Shown piece after piece: positions 25,310 through 33,737 of a DNA stretch of 64,000 bases. Numbering within the stretch: the stretch's first letter is position 1; the number at the start of each line of letters is the position of its first letter. This stretch comes from JACMQX01 sp040385105. Lineage in GTDB: Bacteria > Pseudomonadota > Gammaproteobacteria > Burkholderiales > Burkholderiaceae_C. Under the pieces are notes generated by a model, which was not told where the DNA came from, did not search any database, and saw only the letters and a program-made list of their open reading frames with translations. Location: positions 273,419-337,418 of the forward strand of contig JAZKHY010000004.1 in the NCBI GenBank assembly GCA_040385105.1. Direction: 5' to 3'. Position numbers and translations under genes: made by a program.

Positions 25310-26512
25310 TTAGGTCGCCGAGTTCTGGTAGTACTTGAAAGCGGCGGTGTCGAGCAGGTTGCCGCCGGTGCGCTGCCAGCCGCAGAAGCCGACCTGGCCG
25401 TTGAGGGCAAAGGCGCTGTCGTCAAACCGGCGGATGATGGTTTCCATCACGTCACGGATCTGGTACTGCTTCGCGTCGCCGTAGCCAATGGACTTGGCGT
25501 TGGCGGCCATCACGGCCACGTCGTCGTTGATCGCAATCGGATCGCCGAGCAGCAAGTCCGGCGCGTCCTGGGTGATGCCGAACTCGTAGGCGGGCGTGAA
25601 GATCGGGCGGCCCGCCGTGTCCTTGATCTTGCGAACCACCTTCAGCGAGCTGTCGGCCATCAGGAACTTCGCCTTCTTGCGGTACGAGCGGTTCACGCTG
25701 TGCTTCAGGTCAACCAGGTCATCATGGATGACGGTGAGCGTCTGGCCTGTGGTGCCCACCTTGCCCGACGTGGCGCGCGCCATGATACCCCAGGGCTGCG
25801 CGGTACCGGTGCCGACGGTGTAGTGCTGGTTGGTGATGCGGCCCAGGCGCACAGCCAAGCGGTTGATCACGAACTGCACCACGTCGATGGCGCTGTCCTG
25901 GATCAGCTCCCACGGCAGGGCCAGCTTTTTGGAGCTGTACTTGTAGACCACCAGCGGCACTTGGGCGAAGACGATGTCCGCGCCCGACGCTGCCGTGTTC
26001 TGGCCGACGATTTCGCCGATTTCCGCCGTGCCGTCGCTGGCCGGGTATTGCCAGTCATTGCCGGCCGCTGTGGCGATCACATCGGCGATCTCGCGCATGC
26101 CGCCGTAGGCCTTGAGCGCGTCGATCACCATCTTGGGCACTTCGGTCGCGACGGTGAAGCCGCCTTCCGAGCCCGTCGTGGTGCTCATGGCGTTGCGGAT
26201 CTGCACGGCCTGCTCGGCGGTGACCTTGTCGCCATAGCGCATGTAGAGGGCGACGGCATCCTTCACGGTGAACTCGCCGCCGCCCTTTTTGGCGGACTGC
26301 TTGACCGCGTCTTCGAAGTCGTTGTCGCGGCTTTCTTCGAGCATGCGCTCGTGGGCCTTGATCTGCGCCTTGATGCGGTCCACTTCGTCCATGTGGTTGT
26401 CGAAGGTCTTCTGGTCTTCAGCAGACCAGGCCTGCGAACCCTTCTCCGACAGGAGATGGTTGGCGGCTTTGCTGGAGGCTTGGAGGCGCTCCCGGAGGGC
26501 TTGGATGCTCAT
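25310..26512 (-). CDS. Major capsid protein, HK97 fold, 400 aa
   Basis: The N-terminal 75 or so residues form the coiled-coil scaffolding (delta) domain, then GGEFTVKDA... leads into the capsid domain with ATEVPKMVIDALKAYGGMREIAD and the central TVGTGTAQPWGI. It follows the ClpP-like maturation protease that would remove the delta domain. Confidence 0.94.
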   Translation of the reverse strand: MSIQALRERLQASSKAANHLLSEKGSQAWSAEDQKTFDNHMDEVDRIKAQIKAHERMLEESRDNDFEDAVKQSAKKGGGEFTVKDAVALYMRYGDKVTAEQAVQIRNAMSTTTGSEGGFTVATEVPKMVIDALKAYGGMREIADVIATAAGNDWQYPASDGTAEIGEIVGQNTAASGADIVFAQVPLVVYKYSSKKLALPWELIQDSAIDVVQFVINRLAVRLGRITNQHYTVGTGTAQPWGIMARATSGKVGTTGQTLTVIHDDLVDLKHSVNRSYRKKAKFLMADSSLKVVRKIKDTAGRPIFTPAYEFGITQDAPDLLLGDPIAINDDVAVMAANAKSIGYGDAKQYQIRDVMETIIRRFDDSAFALNGQVGFCGWQRTGGNLLDTAAFKYYQNSAT

Positions 26513-26544
26513 TTGCGTTTACCTTTCAGTGATGAGTCGGACAT

Positions 26545-26568
26545 AAAAAAAGCCACCGGGTCGGTGGC
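26545..26568 (-). terminator. Terminator between protease and capsid genes
   Basis: GCCACCG-GGT-CGGTGGC is a 7-bp stem followed on the minus strand by seven T residues. It lies 32 bp upstream of the capsid start. It would attenuate read-through from the protease gene or end an antiterminated message. Confidence 0.78.
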
Positions 26569-26600
26569 CTTGCTCTTACGCGGGAGACGCGTCAGATCTG

Positions 26601-27347
26601 TTACTGCGCCAGGAGGCGCATGCGGTTGCGGTTGTGCTGCAGCTGGGCGGTGATCTCTTTGCCGAGATCCTCAGCCGGCGGCTTGGGCAGCTGCTTCGGT
26701 GCGTTGGCATAGGCCGACAGGTTCCAGCTCGCGCGGTTCTCGGTCTTGTCGTCGGCCTGGGAGTTGGCCTCGATGGCATCGATGAACTTCGCGTCCAGCG
26801 CCTCTTGGGCGGTGAACCACGTCTCGGCGTCCATCCAGGTCTTGACCTGCGCCTCGCTGGCGCCGGTCTTCTTGCGGTAGTCGGCGGCAATCGTGCCGTC
26901 GATTTTTTCCAGCAGGTCCGCCGTGGCGCGCAACTCATCCTTGTTGCCGTAGGCAAACGTCCAGGAGTTGTGAACCATGAATAGCCCGCCATCGGTCATG
27001 CGCACTTCGCTGCAAGCCAGGGCCAGGTAGGTGGCGGCACTTGCGGCGACGCCATCGATGTGACCGATCACCGGCTTGGCGTGCGCAACGATGGCAGCGG
27101 ACATGGCCCGGGCCTCGAACACATCGCCGCCCGGGCTGTTGATGTGCAGGTGCACGGTCTTGTCGGCCACGGCCGCGAGCGCGGTCACCAGGCCGGCGGC
27201 GTTGGCGCCCCACCAGCTGTCGATCACGTCGTACACGTAGATGTGCGCTTCGTCATCCTTCACTTCCGCGCGCAGCGGCGCAGGCTTCGCCGACGCGTCG
27301 GCGCGGGCATTGTCCCTGAGCAGCTGCAGGAGCTTGTTCGGTTTCAT
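26601..27347 (-). CDS. Head maturation protease, ClpP-like
   Basis: HINSPGGDVFEA at 68-79, GVAASAATYLAL with nucleophile Ser103, and MVHNSW with His126 give the ClpP-type catalytic set. Located between portal and capsid, it should cleave the capsid scaffold. Its stop is followed by a terminator-like stem. Confidence 0.93.
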   Translation of the reverse strand: MKPNKLLQLLRDNARADASAKPAPLRAEVKDDEAHIYVYDVIDSWWGANAAGLVTALAAVADKTVHLHINSPGGDVFEARAMSAAIVAHAKPVIGHIDGVAASAATYLALACSEVRMTDGGLFMVHNSWTFAYGNKDELRATADLLEKIDGTIAADYRKKTGASEAQVKTWMDAETWFTAQEALDAKFIDAIEANSQADDKTENRASWNLSAYANAPKQLPKPPAEDLGKEITAQLQHNRNRMRLLAQ

Positions 27348-28669
27348 TCTTCGTCCTTTTCAGTGGTCGGCTTGGGGTTGCCGGGATGCTTGGGGTCGGC
27401 CTTGAACGGCTTCTCGCCGCCTTCAATCGGCGGCATGTTTTTCTTGTTGCGGACTTCGTTGACCGACATGTACCCATCACCGGTGCCTGGGCCGCCCAGG
27501 GCGGACCGGAAGGCGGCGGCTTGCGCCTTGCTGTCGCCGCTCACCAGCTCATCCAGGTCGTACTCGGCGAACGGGCCGGCCTTGCGGTAGATCTTGCGGT
27601 TCAACTCTTCCTGCCAGCGGCGCAGGTGCGGCTTGACGGTGAACTTGACGAAGCCGATGGTGATCTGCTCGATGCCGGTCCCCCAGCTGGACGTCTTGTT
27701 GTTGTCGCCGATCAGTACCGGCGGCACGCCCATCGCCTGGCAGATATCCTCACGCTCGAACTGGCGCGACTCCAGCAGCTGCATGTCCACCGGGCTGATC
27801 GACAGCTCCTTCGCGGTACCGCCCTCGGTCAGCACCAAGGGCAGCTTCCGCGCCTTCGTGCCCAAGCCATTGCTCCCACCATACGTGGCCACGAAGCTTT
27901 CCCGCAGCAAGGCCGCCTGCTCGGGCGTCATCTTGTTGGTGTACTGCAGCGCGATCTGCGGCATCGCGCCCTCGCCGATGCTGCGGCCGGTGTAGTCGGC
28001 GGCGGCGAGCGCGTTGCCGATACCGCTGCGCGCACCGTGCTGGATCATGCTGAGGGAGCGGATGCCGTCAAAGCCGAAGCCTGTGAAGTGCAGCATGTCG
28101 TCCTGATCGACGGTGCGCAGGCCGCCCGTATCCATGTCCATCACGTCGTACACCAGGCGGCCAGCGAGGCGCCGCGCGTGGGAATAGTCGGGGTGATGAA
28201 CCTTGAAGCCGACAACATCGCCGGCGTGCCGGAACGACTTGTCGCGCACCAGTTCGGTATGCTGGTCGCCGCGCAGTGCAACGCAGCGCACGATCCATTC
28301 TTTCCAGCTGGCAGACGTCCAGGCCGCATCCGGCGATTCATTCAACAACCACCACAGCTCATTGCGCGGCACCTTCTGCCGCAGGCCGGCGTCGTCCATC
28401 GTGTACAGCTCGATGGGTAGTTGCGATACCGCGCCGCCCAGCTTGCTGAGGCAGGCATAGACGGTGCTGACCTGCATGGCGGTCCGGTCGGTCACGGCAA
28501 ACCCGGACGGCGAAGGGATCGAGCCAAATAGCTCGCTGAGCCCGACGGGGTCGGCGGTGGACACGGTCATGTTCTTCAGGCCGGCCCGCTGGCTTGCGCC
28601 GTCACGCGAGGCGATGAAATCCGCCAGCACGCGCGAGGCCAGCGGGGCGGCGGCAGTTGCAGCGGTCAT
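27344..28669 (-). CDS. Portal protein, HK97 type, 441 aa
   Basis: AMQVSTVYACLSKLGGAVSQLP and the later FEREDICQAMGVPPVLIGD are typical of HK97-family portals. Twelve copies form the ring through which DNA is packaged. It overlaps the protease and terminase genes by 4 nt. Confidence 0.94.
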   Translation of the reverse strand: MTAATAAAPLASRVLADFIASRDGASQRAGLKNMTVSTADPVGLSELFGSIPSPSGFAVTDRTAMQVSTVYACLSKLGGAVSQLPIELYTMDDAGLRQKVPRNELWWLLNESPDAAWTSASWKEWIVRCVALRGDQHTELVRDKSFRHAGDVVGFKVHHPDYSHARRLAGRLVYDVMDMDTGGLRTVDQDDMLHFTGFGFDGIRSLSMIQHGARSGIGNALAAADYTGRSIGEGAMPQIALQYTNKMTPEQAALLRESFVATYGGSNGLGTKARKLPLVLTEGGTAKELSISPVDMQLLESRQFEREDICQAMGVPPVLIGDNNKTSSWGTGIEQITIGFVKFTVKPHLRRWQEELNRKIYRKAGPFAEYDLDELVSGDSKAQAAAFRSALGGPGTGDGYMSVNEVRNKKNMPPIEGGEKPFKADPKHPGNPKPTTEKDEE

Positions 28670-30345
28670 AGTTGTACGAATCCTTGTTCAACAGAGTCAG
28701 GTTCATGCTGAGCGGTTGCCCTGCCCAGCGCCATCGCCAGCGCGACCATCCCGTCAATCTTCTGGGTTGACTTGGCGCGGTCGAACTTGATGTTCTCCGC
28801 CGCGTCCTTCGTCGCCACCACGTTTGTCCCCATCCAGCGCAGCACCTTGTGGCCGCCGTGCGCCAGGCGCTGCGCGAGGTACAGGCGCTCCAGTTCTTTG
28901 ACCGGCCCGCTCATGCTTCCGTAGCCCTGGCCGAAGCCGACCATCAGCGCGCCGTCGTCTTGCAGATCCGTGACTAGCTGCGACGAGTTGAAGCGGTCGA
29001 ACGCGATCTCCTGGACGTCGAACTGCTCACGGTCACGCTCGATGTCCTTCTTCAGGAACCCGTAGTCGCACACATTGCCCGGCGTCACAGTGATGAAGCC
29101 GTCCGCAATCCACGAGTCCACCGGCAGCCGATGCTTTTCGCGCATCTTCGTAATCGCCAGCTCCGGCAAATACAGGCGCACAACGATCTGCCATTTCTCA
29201 CCCTCGCTCACCGGCGGGAACACCCACACCAGGGCGGTGAAGTCGCTGACCGATGCCAGATCGAGCCCACCGAAGCACTTCCGCCCCTTCAGTGCAGACA
29301 CCTGCACGGCGTCAGAACACTTGTCCCATTCGTCCAGATCCAGCCAGCCCTCGCTGGCCTCAGTCCACACGCAGAAATTCAGACGGCGCACCAGGTTGCG
29401 CTTGCTGGGGATGTCCTTCCCCTCCATCACCTGCTCCTGCAGGTATTGGCGAGTCACCGACACACCCAGGTTCGGATTCGCCTTCGGCCAGCACGTCGGG
29501 TCATCGAATGGCTGGTCGCCTTTGTCCAGGCAGGCGACATAGGCAAACCATGAGTCGTTCTCGATGACGCCCTGCAGCACTTTGACGCTGTAGTCGTGAT
29601 GCTCGTAGCAGACCGTGGTCTGGTCATACCCGCTGTTCGTGATCTCGACGATCAGGGCCCGCGTGCGCCCTTTCGTGCCGGCACGCATTTTTTCAACCAC
29701 CGTGCCGGTCGGGTGCTCGTGCAGCTCGTCGACGATCACGATGTGCGGGCGCTTGCCGTCCAGGCCGCGGCCCTCGGCAGACACCGGGCGGAAAAAACTG
29801 CTCGTTTTCAGGTACGAGATATTCGTCAGGCCCACCTGCAGGCGGTTGGCCAGCGGCGTGCAGCTCATGACGAACTGCTTGGCATCGCTGAAGCAAATGC
29901 CCGCCTGGTCCTTGCTGGTCGCCGCCGAATAGACCTCGGCGCCGGCCTCACCATCCGCCACCAGGCCGTACAGCGCGATGGCTGCGCCCATGGGCGTCTT
30001 GCCGTTGCCCTTCGCGATCTCGACGTATGCCGTCCGAAACCTGCGATGGCCTTCCGGCGCGTACCAACCGAAGCACGAGCCGACGACGAACCGCTGCCAG
30101 TGCGACAGCATGAACAGCTTGCCGGCCGCGACGCCCTGGTAATGGCGCAGGCACTCGATGAACTGGATCGCGTGCGCGGCCATCTCCGGCCGCCAGATCA
30201 ACCCGCGAGCCGGACCATTCTTCAGGTCATCGAGGTGCCGCTTCGCAGCAAGTCTCACCAACGGCCCGGCGAGGATCTCCCCGGCCGCAACGCTCGTTGC
30301 ATAGCTGGTGACCGAGTCGACCGCCAGCGCCTCTAGTGCGCCCAC
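28666..30345 (-). CDS. Terminase large subunit, 559 aa
   Basis: The ATPase loop KGNGKT lies at 112-117 and the acidic VIVDELHEHPTG at about 206-217; a C-terminal nuclease region with conserved acidic residues follows. It starts with GTG at 30345, 3 nt after the small-subunit stop. It drives DNA packaging and cuts concatemers. Confidence 0.94.
   Translation of the reverse strand: MGALEALAVDSVTSYATSVAAGEILAGPLVRLAAKRHLDDLKNGPARGLIWRPEMAAHAIQFIECLRHYQGVAAGKLFMLSHWQRFVVGSCFGWYAPEGHRRFRTAYVEIAKGNGKTPMGAAIALYGLVADGEAGAEVYSAATSKDQAGICFSDAKQFVMSCTPLANRLQVGLTNISYLKTSSFFRPVSAEGRGLDGKRPHIVIVDELHEHPTGTVVEKMRAGTKGRTRALIVEITNSGYDQTTVCYEHHDYSVKVLQGVIENDSWFAYVACLDKGDQPFDDPTCWPKANPNLGVSVTRQYLQEQVMEGKDIPSKRNLVRRLNFCVWTEASEGWLDLDEWDKCSDAVQVSALKGRKCFGGLDLASVSDFTALVWVFPPVSEGEKWQIVVRLYLPELAITKMREKHRLPVDSWIADGFITVTPGNVCDYGFLKKDIERDREQFDVQEIAFDRFNSSQLVTDLQDDGALMVGFGQGYGSMSGPVKELERLYLAQRLAHGGHKVLRWMGTNVVATKDAAENIKFDRAKSTQKIDGMVALAMALGRATAQHEPDSVEQGFVQL
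29292..29307. repeat. Dispersed palindrome, copy 4
   Basis: GTGCAGACACCTGCAC within the terminase large-subunit coding region. Confidence 0.7.
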
Positions 30346-30348
30346 ACC

Positions 30349-30870
30349 CTACGACGCGGCCGGCATCCCGGCGCCCGCGCTCAAAAAGTTTTCCATCGGG
30401 TCGTCAGGCACGCCAGGAAGGGCCAGCTGCTGGCCCGTCGTCGACTGGATGCGCGACGCCGGCGTCAGCCCGAACTCTTTCGCGAAGCGCAGCATGCGGT
30501 CCAGGGCGCGATCACGCGCCTGCGCCATCGCTGACACCTGCTTGTAGCCGCTCGGGGTGACATCGATCAGGCCATCAGCACCCTTTGTCGACATCATTTC
30601 CTTCACGCGTTTTTCCAGCACAGCCCACTCGCCCCAGGCTTGGCAGTACGCCGCCAGTGCAGCGCGGTCCAGCTGCGTGATCAGGCCCGCAGCGAGCAGG
30701 TGCGGCGTGATGCGCTTCCACTCGGCCCGGGCCTCGGTGCCCAGGTGCGCGGGGCAGACCGGGATCTCGACCGGCATGCGGACCACTTGCCCGGCCAGAT
30801 CGGAGGCGGATTTCTTGCTGGGGTTTCCGTGCAGCAGGTGCACGTTCGCCGGCAGTGAAGGTCGTCCCAT
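30349..30870 (-). CDS. Terminase small subunit, P27 family
   Basis: The start MGRPSLPANVHLLHGNPSKK and the helical remainder (GTEARAEWKRITPHLLAAG) are typical of P27-type small terminases. It recognises the packaging site, probably in or near the 134-bp gap upstream (30871-31004), which has a C-run. Confidence 0.9.
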   Translation of the reverse strand: MGRPSLPANVHLLHGNPSKKSASDLAGQVVRMPVEIPVCPAHLGTEARAEWKRITPHLLAAGLITQLDRAALAAYCQAWGEWAVLEKRVKEMMSTKGADGLIDVTPSGYKQVSAMAQARDRALDRMLRFAKEFGLTPASRIQSTTGQQLALPGVPDDPMENFLSAGAGMPAAS

Positions 30871-31004
30871 GATCTAGCTCCTGTTCGGGGTACCCCCCCC
30901 TCCCTCATTTCCCGGCGTCACGCGACTCATGAACCGCACGGTCTGGCCGGTTTCGGCCCCAGACATTTGCCCTCCCCCCTCCCCTTGCGAGGGATGGAGG
31001 TCCA

Positions 31005-31373
31005 TCACTTGCGACCGAAGCCGCCGTCCTCTGTGGCCGTCTTGACGTCATGGCAGGGCTTGCACAGCGCCTGCCAGTTGTCGTGATCCCAGAACAAGAC
31101 TTTGTCACCCCTGTGCGGCACGATGTGATCGACCACCGTGGATGCCACAACCTCATCGAGCGCCGCGTGCTTGACGCACAACGGGTGACTGCGAAGGAAG
31201 CCGATGCGCGCCCGTTGCCAGGCAGCCGAGTAACCGCGCTCGCTTGACGATCCGCGCTTCGCATCAGCCTCACGACGTTCAGCCCGCTTGTGCTGATCGC
31301 ATCGACTGTCACCGCCGTACACCAGCGCACCGCATCCCGGCTTGGTGCATGGTCTCGGTGCAGCGAATGGCAT
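31005..31373 (-). CDS. HNH endonuclease, 122 aa
   Basis: The start at 31373 was chosen because the longer frame would run through a tRNA. Cys pairs CTKPGC...C and CKPC with VVDHIVPHRGD...DNWQALCKPCHDVKT are the HNH signature. Such nucleases encoded just before the small terminase cooperate in cos-site cutting in HK97-like phages. Confidence 0.9.
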   Translation of the reverse strand: MPFAAPRPCTKPGCGALVYGGDSRCDQHKRAERREADAKRGSSSERGYSAAWQRARIGFLRSHPLCVKHAALDEVVASTVVDHIVPHRGDKVLFWDHDNWQALCKPCHDVKTATEDGGFGRK

Positions 31374-31385
31374 AGGCGCTTCGGG

Positions 31386-31457
31386 TTGCGGAGGCAGGAC
31401 TCGAACCTGCGACATTCGGCTTATGAGGCCGGCGCTCTGCCGCTGAGCTACTCCACG
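31386..31457 (-). tRNA. Phage tRNA-Met(CAT)
   Basis: The minus strand folds into a cloverleaf: acceptor CGTGGAG/CTCCGCA with a C1-A72 mismatch, D-arm GCTC/GAGC, anticodon arm CCGGC-CTCATAA-GCCGA (one C27-A43 mismatch), and T-arm GCAGG-TTCGAGT-CCTGC. The anticodon is CAT; the 3' CCA is not encoded. A C1-A72 mismatch is an initiator feature, but the C11-G24 pair is elongator-like, so identity (elongator, initiator or lysidine-type Ile) is not settled. Confidence 0.8.
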
Positions 31458-31462
31458 TTGAC

Positions 31463-31541
31463 TGGCTGCGGAGGCGGGAATCGAACCTGCATCCTTCGGG
31501 GCCTGGAAGCTACCCGACGCTCGCCGTTGAGCTTCTCCGCA
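31463..31541 (-). tRNA. Aberrant tRNA-like gene with 12-nt anticodon-arm loop
   Basis: The ends are tRNA-like: acceptor TGCGGAG/CTCCGCA (7 perfect pairs), G73, encoded CCA, D-arm GCTC/GAGC, T-arm GCAGG/CCCGC with one mismatch. The anticodon arm pairs TCGGG/CCCGA but encloses 12 bases (TAGCTTCCAGGC) instead of 7, so no standard anticodon can be set. It shares acceptor and T-arm sequence with the neighbouring tRNA 5 nt away, suggesting an old duplication. It may be a decayed or specialised tRNA. Confidence 0.6.
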
Positions 31542-31544
31542 ATG

Positions 31545-31578
31545 AAAAACCCCGCGTCGTTTGCACTGCGCGGGGTTT
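31545..31578 (-). terminator. Strong terminator downstream of the antiterminator gene (tR'-like)
   Basis: AAACCCCGCG...CGCGGGGTTT is a 10-bp stem with a 12-nt loop, followed on the minus strand by T5. It stands between the Q-like gene and the tRNAs and all late genes, so late expression must read through it. Confidence 0.85.
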
Positions 31579-31646
31579 GATCGATGTTGCCAAGAACCTT
31601 CAGGGCGTTCGTTGGAAACAGCTTGCCTGAAATGTAGCGACTTTGT

Positions 31647-32027
31647 CTAAGTAGTAAAACTCTTTTTCCGTTCAGCACGTTCAGCGAACCACGCCGAGAT
31701 GGCGTGATCAGCCTGATCGAGCTGGGCCTTGATCGTCGATTCAGCCTTGCCGCTGGCCTGTGCTGCGCCCCTGATCCCGGTGTCATGGATGTAGATCATG
31801 TAGAGGCAATCGTAGAGGTGTACACGGCCTGGTCGCAGAGACTCGATCGCGTCGTTCGTCACGGAGGCATCACAGTCGTCAATGGGGATGATGGCCTCTC
31901 GGTAACCCGACGTTGTCTCGCGGAGGAACGACGAGCGAGAGGGGAAGCCCAAACCGCCCGACTCTTCGCGCGCCTTCCAGCGGGCCCAGTTCTCCAGGTA
32001 CGTCTTGACCCATTCAATCCGCGCCAT
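31647..32027 (-). CDS. Q-like late antiterminator, 126 aa
   Basis: The ATG at 32027 overlaps the initiator stop by 14 nt. The C-terminal half, VHLYDCLYMIYIHDTGIRGAA followed by GKAESTIKAQL, looks like a sigma-region-4-type HTH as in phage antitermination Q proteins. Its position after the replication gene and just before a strong terminator and the late operon fits a Q that modifies RNA polymerase at a late promoter in 31579-31646. Confidence 0.75.
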   Translation of the reverse strand: MARIEWVKTYLENWARWKAREESGGLGFPSRSSFLRETTSGYREAIIPIDDCDASVTNDAIESLRPGRVHLYDCLYMIYIHDTGIRGAAQASGKAESTIKAQLDQADHAISAWFAERAERKKSFTT

Positions 32028-32976
32028 TGTCACCCCGCTCGTTTCGTTCCAGCACCTCAAGCGCCTCCCTCACTCGCGCCGTGTAAGTGTGGAACATGGC
32101 TGACTGGGCGTGCGTGCGCTCGAACTCAGCCTCATCCCACCGCCCCAGGCCGAGCTTGACGCCCATCGCCTCAATGCCAGCGCGGCTGGAGTCCCAGCTC
32201 AGTGCAGACGTCGGCACGCCCATGACCGGCTTATCGCGCCAGCGAGATCCGCGCAGATATCGCTTCGGGGATTCAATGAAGCCTCGCCGCCACGTGTCGG
32301 ACTCAGCAATGCGCTTCCGCACGTCGGCAACGATCTCATCAGCAAATCGGTCGAGCCGCTTGCGCTTCCACAGCTCAAGGCACAGAACGTAGTCGGTTTT
32401 CCGTTCGCCCTCCGGCCATGTTGCCCAGAACTGCGCAAACCTCTCGCCGTTTACTTCCTGGGCGACGGTATTCGCTCCCTTCCCCGCATTCGGCATCGCC
32501 GGGCCAGCGCCCTGCCCCCCGTGGGGGGTAAGGGGGGTTTGGTTCATGACGGTTAATGATGGTTTGGGTGCAATGGGCTTCACCCCTGAACGAAGCCCAT
32601 TGCACCCCTCAGTGTCGGAAATTGCACCCGTGACTGGAGAGTTATCCACAGATTCCACGGGTGCAAAACTTGCACCCGTGGAAAGCGGGATCGGTTCGCC
32701 GCCGGCCAGCCATTCCTCGCTGATCACATAAGCATTCGTAAGCCCGCGCCGACCTGTCGCCCGCTTGTCCAGGACAAGCCAGCCCGACTGGATCATGGCG
32801 CGCAGCTGGTACTGAATAGCTCGTTCGCTGCGTCGCGTTTTCTTGGCGAGCGCGGCCACGCTCGGGTATATGTGCGTGCCGTCGTCGTGGGCATGATCCG
32901 CCAGCGCGAGAGCCAGTAGCATCTCGGCGGCATTGGGATAGCGGTCAAACACCGCGGTCATAACCTTGACTGACAT
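32014..32976 (-). CDS. Replication initiator-like wHTH protein (lambda O type)
   Basis: The N-terminus KVMTAVFDRYPNAAEMLLALALADHA... with YPSVAALAKKTRRSERAIQYQL is a winged-helix (HTH_36) domain seen in phage initiators. The middle is a low-complexity linker that encodes iterons; the C-terminal part (WATWPEGERKTDYVLCLELW) is helical and may bind the host replication machinery. It resembles lambda O in having an origin inside its own gene. No helicase-loader gene is adjacent. Confidence 0.8.
   Translation of the reverse strand: MSVKVMTAVFDRYPNAAEMLLALALADHAHDDGTHIYPSVAALAKKTRRSERAIQYQLRAMIQSGWLVLDKRATGRRGLTNAYVISEEWLAGGEPIPLSTGASFAPVESVDNSPVTGAISDTEGCNGLRSGVKPIAPKPSLTVMNQTPLTPHGGQGAGPAMPNAGKGANTVAQEVNGERFAQFWATWPEGERKTDYVLCLELWKRKRLDRFADEIVADVRKRIAESDTWRRGFIESPKRYLRGSRWRDKPVMGVPTSALSWDSSRAGIEAMGVKLGLGRWDEAEFERTHAQSAMFHTYTARVREALEVLERNERGDNGAD
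32566..32681. other. Putative phage replication origin (iterons and DnaA box) inside the initiator gene
   Basis: TTGCACCC or its complement occurs five times: as both arms of a perfect 16-bp inverted repeat (32566-32581 / 32592-32607), at 32622-32629, and in both arms of a 12-bp inverted repeat (32655-32666 / 32670-32681). The last three extend to TTGCACCCGTG. A perfect DnaA box TTATCCACA lies at 32642-32650. The protein encoded here is a linker, so the DNA is constrained for its own sake. Confidence 0.75.
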
Positions 32977-32983
32977 CCGAGCG

Positions 32984-33277
32984 CTACCTCACCCAACTTC
33001 CGAGGACGCGGGCGACAGCCGACGTTACCGACCCTGGATCGTCCGGGTCTGCGGCTGGCGCATATTCGGCGACCGGCTTGTTTCGATACGGCACGGCGCG
33101 CAGCCGGGCTATCACCAGGTCTCCCGCTCTGACCATGTTGCGGACGGTGTGTAACGCCGCCTCCTGGCCAACCTTTGATTTCTCGGTCAGCTCACGCAGG
33201 GTCGGCGCACGCGCAGGCGTGACCAGATCAGCCGCCGCCTTGAGTAGCGCCAGCTTGACCTCTCCCGATGGCCTCAT
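32984..33277 (-). CDS. Small winged-HTH phage protein, 97 aa
   Basis: PTLRELTEKSKVGQEAALHTVRNMVRAGDLVIAR reads as a winged helix: helix, turn, recognition helix, wing. It lies between the CII-like and initiator genes and overlaps the former by 4 nt. It could assist replication or regulate early genes. No named family recognised. Confidence 0.65.
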   Translation of the reverse strand: MRPSGEVKLALLKAAADLVTPARAPTLRELTEKSKVGQEAALHTVRNMVRAGDLVIARLRAVPYRNKPVAEYAPAADPDDPGSVTSAVARVLGSWVR

Positions 33278-33663
33278 GGTTTGCCCGCTTCTGCCAGCCG
33301 CGCCAATGTCGCCATCTGCCGTTGCAGGTTTTCAATGCCGGCAGCAATGGTCTCTTGCAGGGCCTGACGCTGTTCGTCCAGATCGACGGGCTTGTGCTTG
33401 TAACCAGTCTTCTGGCCGACATAGTCCATGGCCGCATGGAAGTTGACCTTGCGGCCCTCATGCAGCAGCCAGATGACTTGTTCGGGAGAGAGCTTCTCGC
33501 GGCGGTTGCCGTCAAGGCAATGCCTCAACCATTGGTCGGCATGCTCGTTGTCGGGCTGCATCAGCCCACCCACCTTTTTGAACCCGCCCAGCGCTTGCAC
33601 CAAGCTGCGTAATGCGTCGTTGAGAGTGTCAAAGCACTCCCCAATCTCGGCCTGTGTAGCCAT
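33274..33663 (-). CDS. Phage regulatory CII-like protein (P2/186 type), 129 aa
   Basis: The pattern MATQAEIGECFDTLNDALRSLV... then LDGNRREKLSPEQVIWLLHEG fits the phage regulatory CII family rather than lambda CII. Such proteins help establish lysogeny. It is the first leftward gene after the Cro-like gene and its terminator. Confidence 0.75.
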   Translation of the reverse strand: MATQAEIGECFDTLNDALRSLVQALGGFKKVGGLMQPDNEHADQWLRHCLDGNRREKLSPEQVIWLLHEGRKVNFHAAMDYVGQKTGYKHKPVDLDEQRQALQETIAAGIENLQRQMATLARLAEAGKP

Positions 33664-33737
33664 GATCAGCCCTCCTATTTGGCTGCTGTCCCTGCCTGTC
33701 CCTGATTCAGGTACACGCAGGTACAGACGATTTCAGA

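Noticed and set aside
30871..31004. C-rich gap before terminase small subunit as a cos site
   Set aside because: Position is right and it has a C7-8 run, but no symmetric cut site or repeats could be recognised, so it is not reported as a feature.
31005..31415. Longer HNH start at 31415
   Set aside because: It would overlap the tRNA-Met gene; the ATG at 31373 keeps the full zinc/HNH domain.
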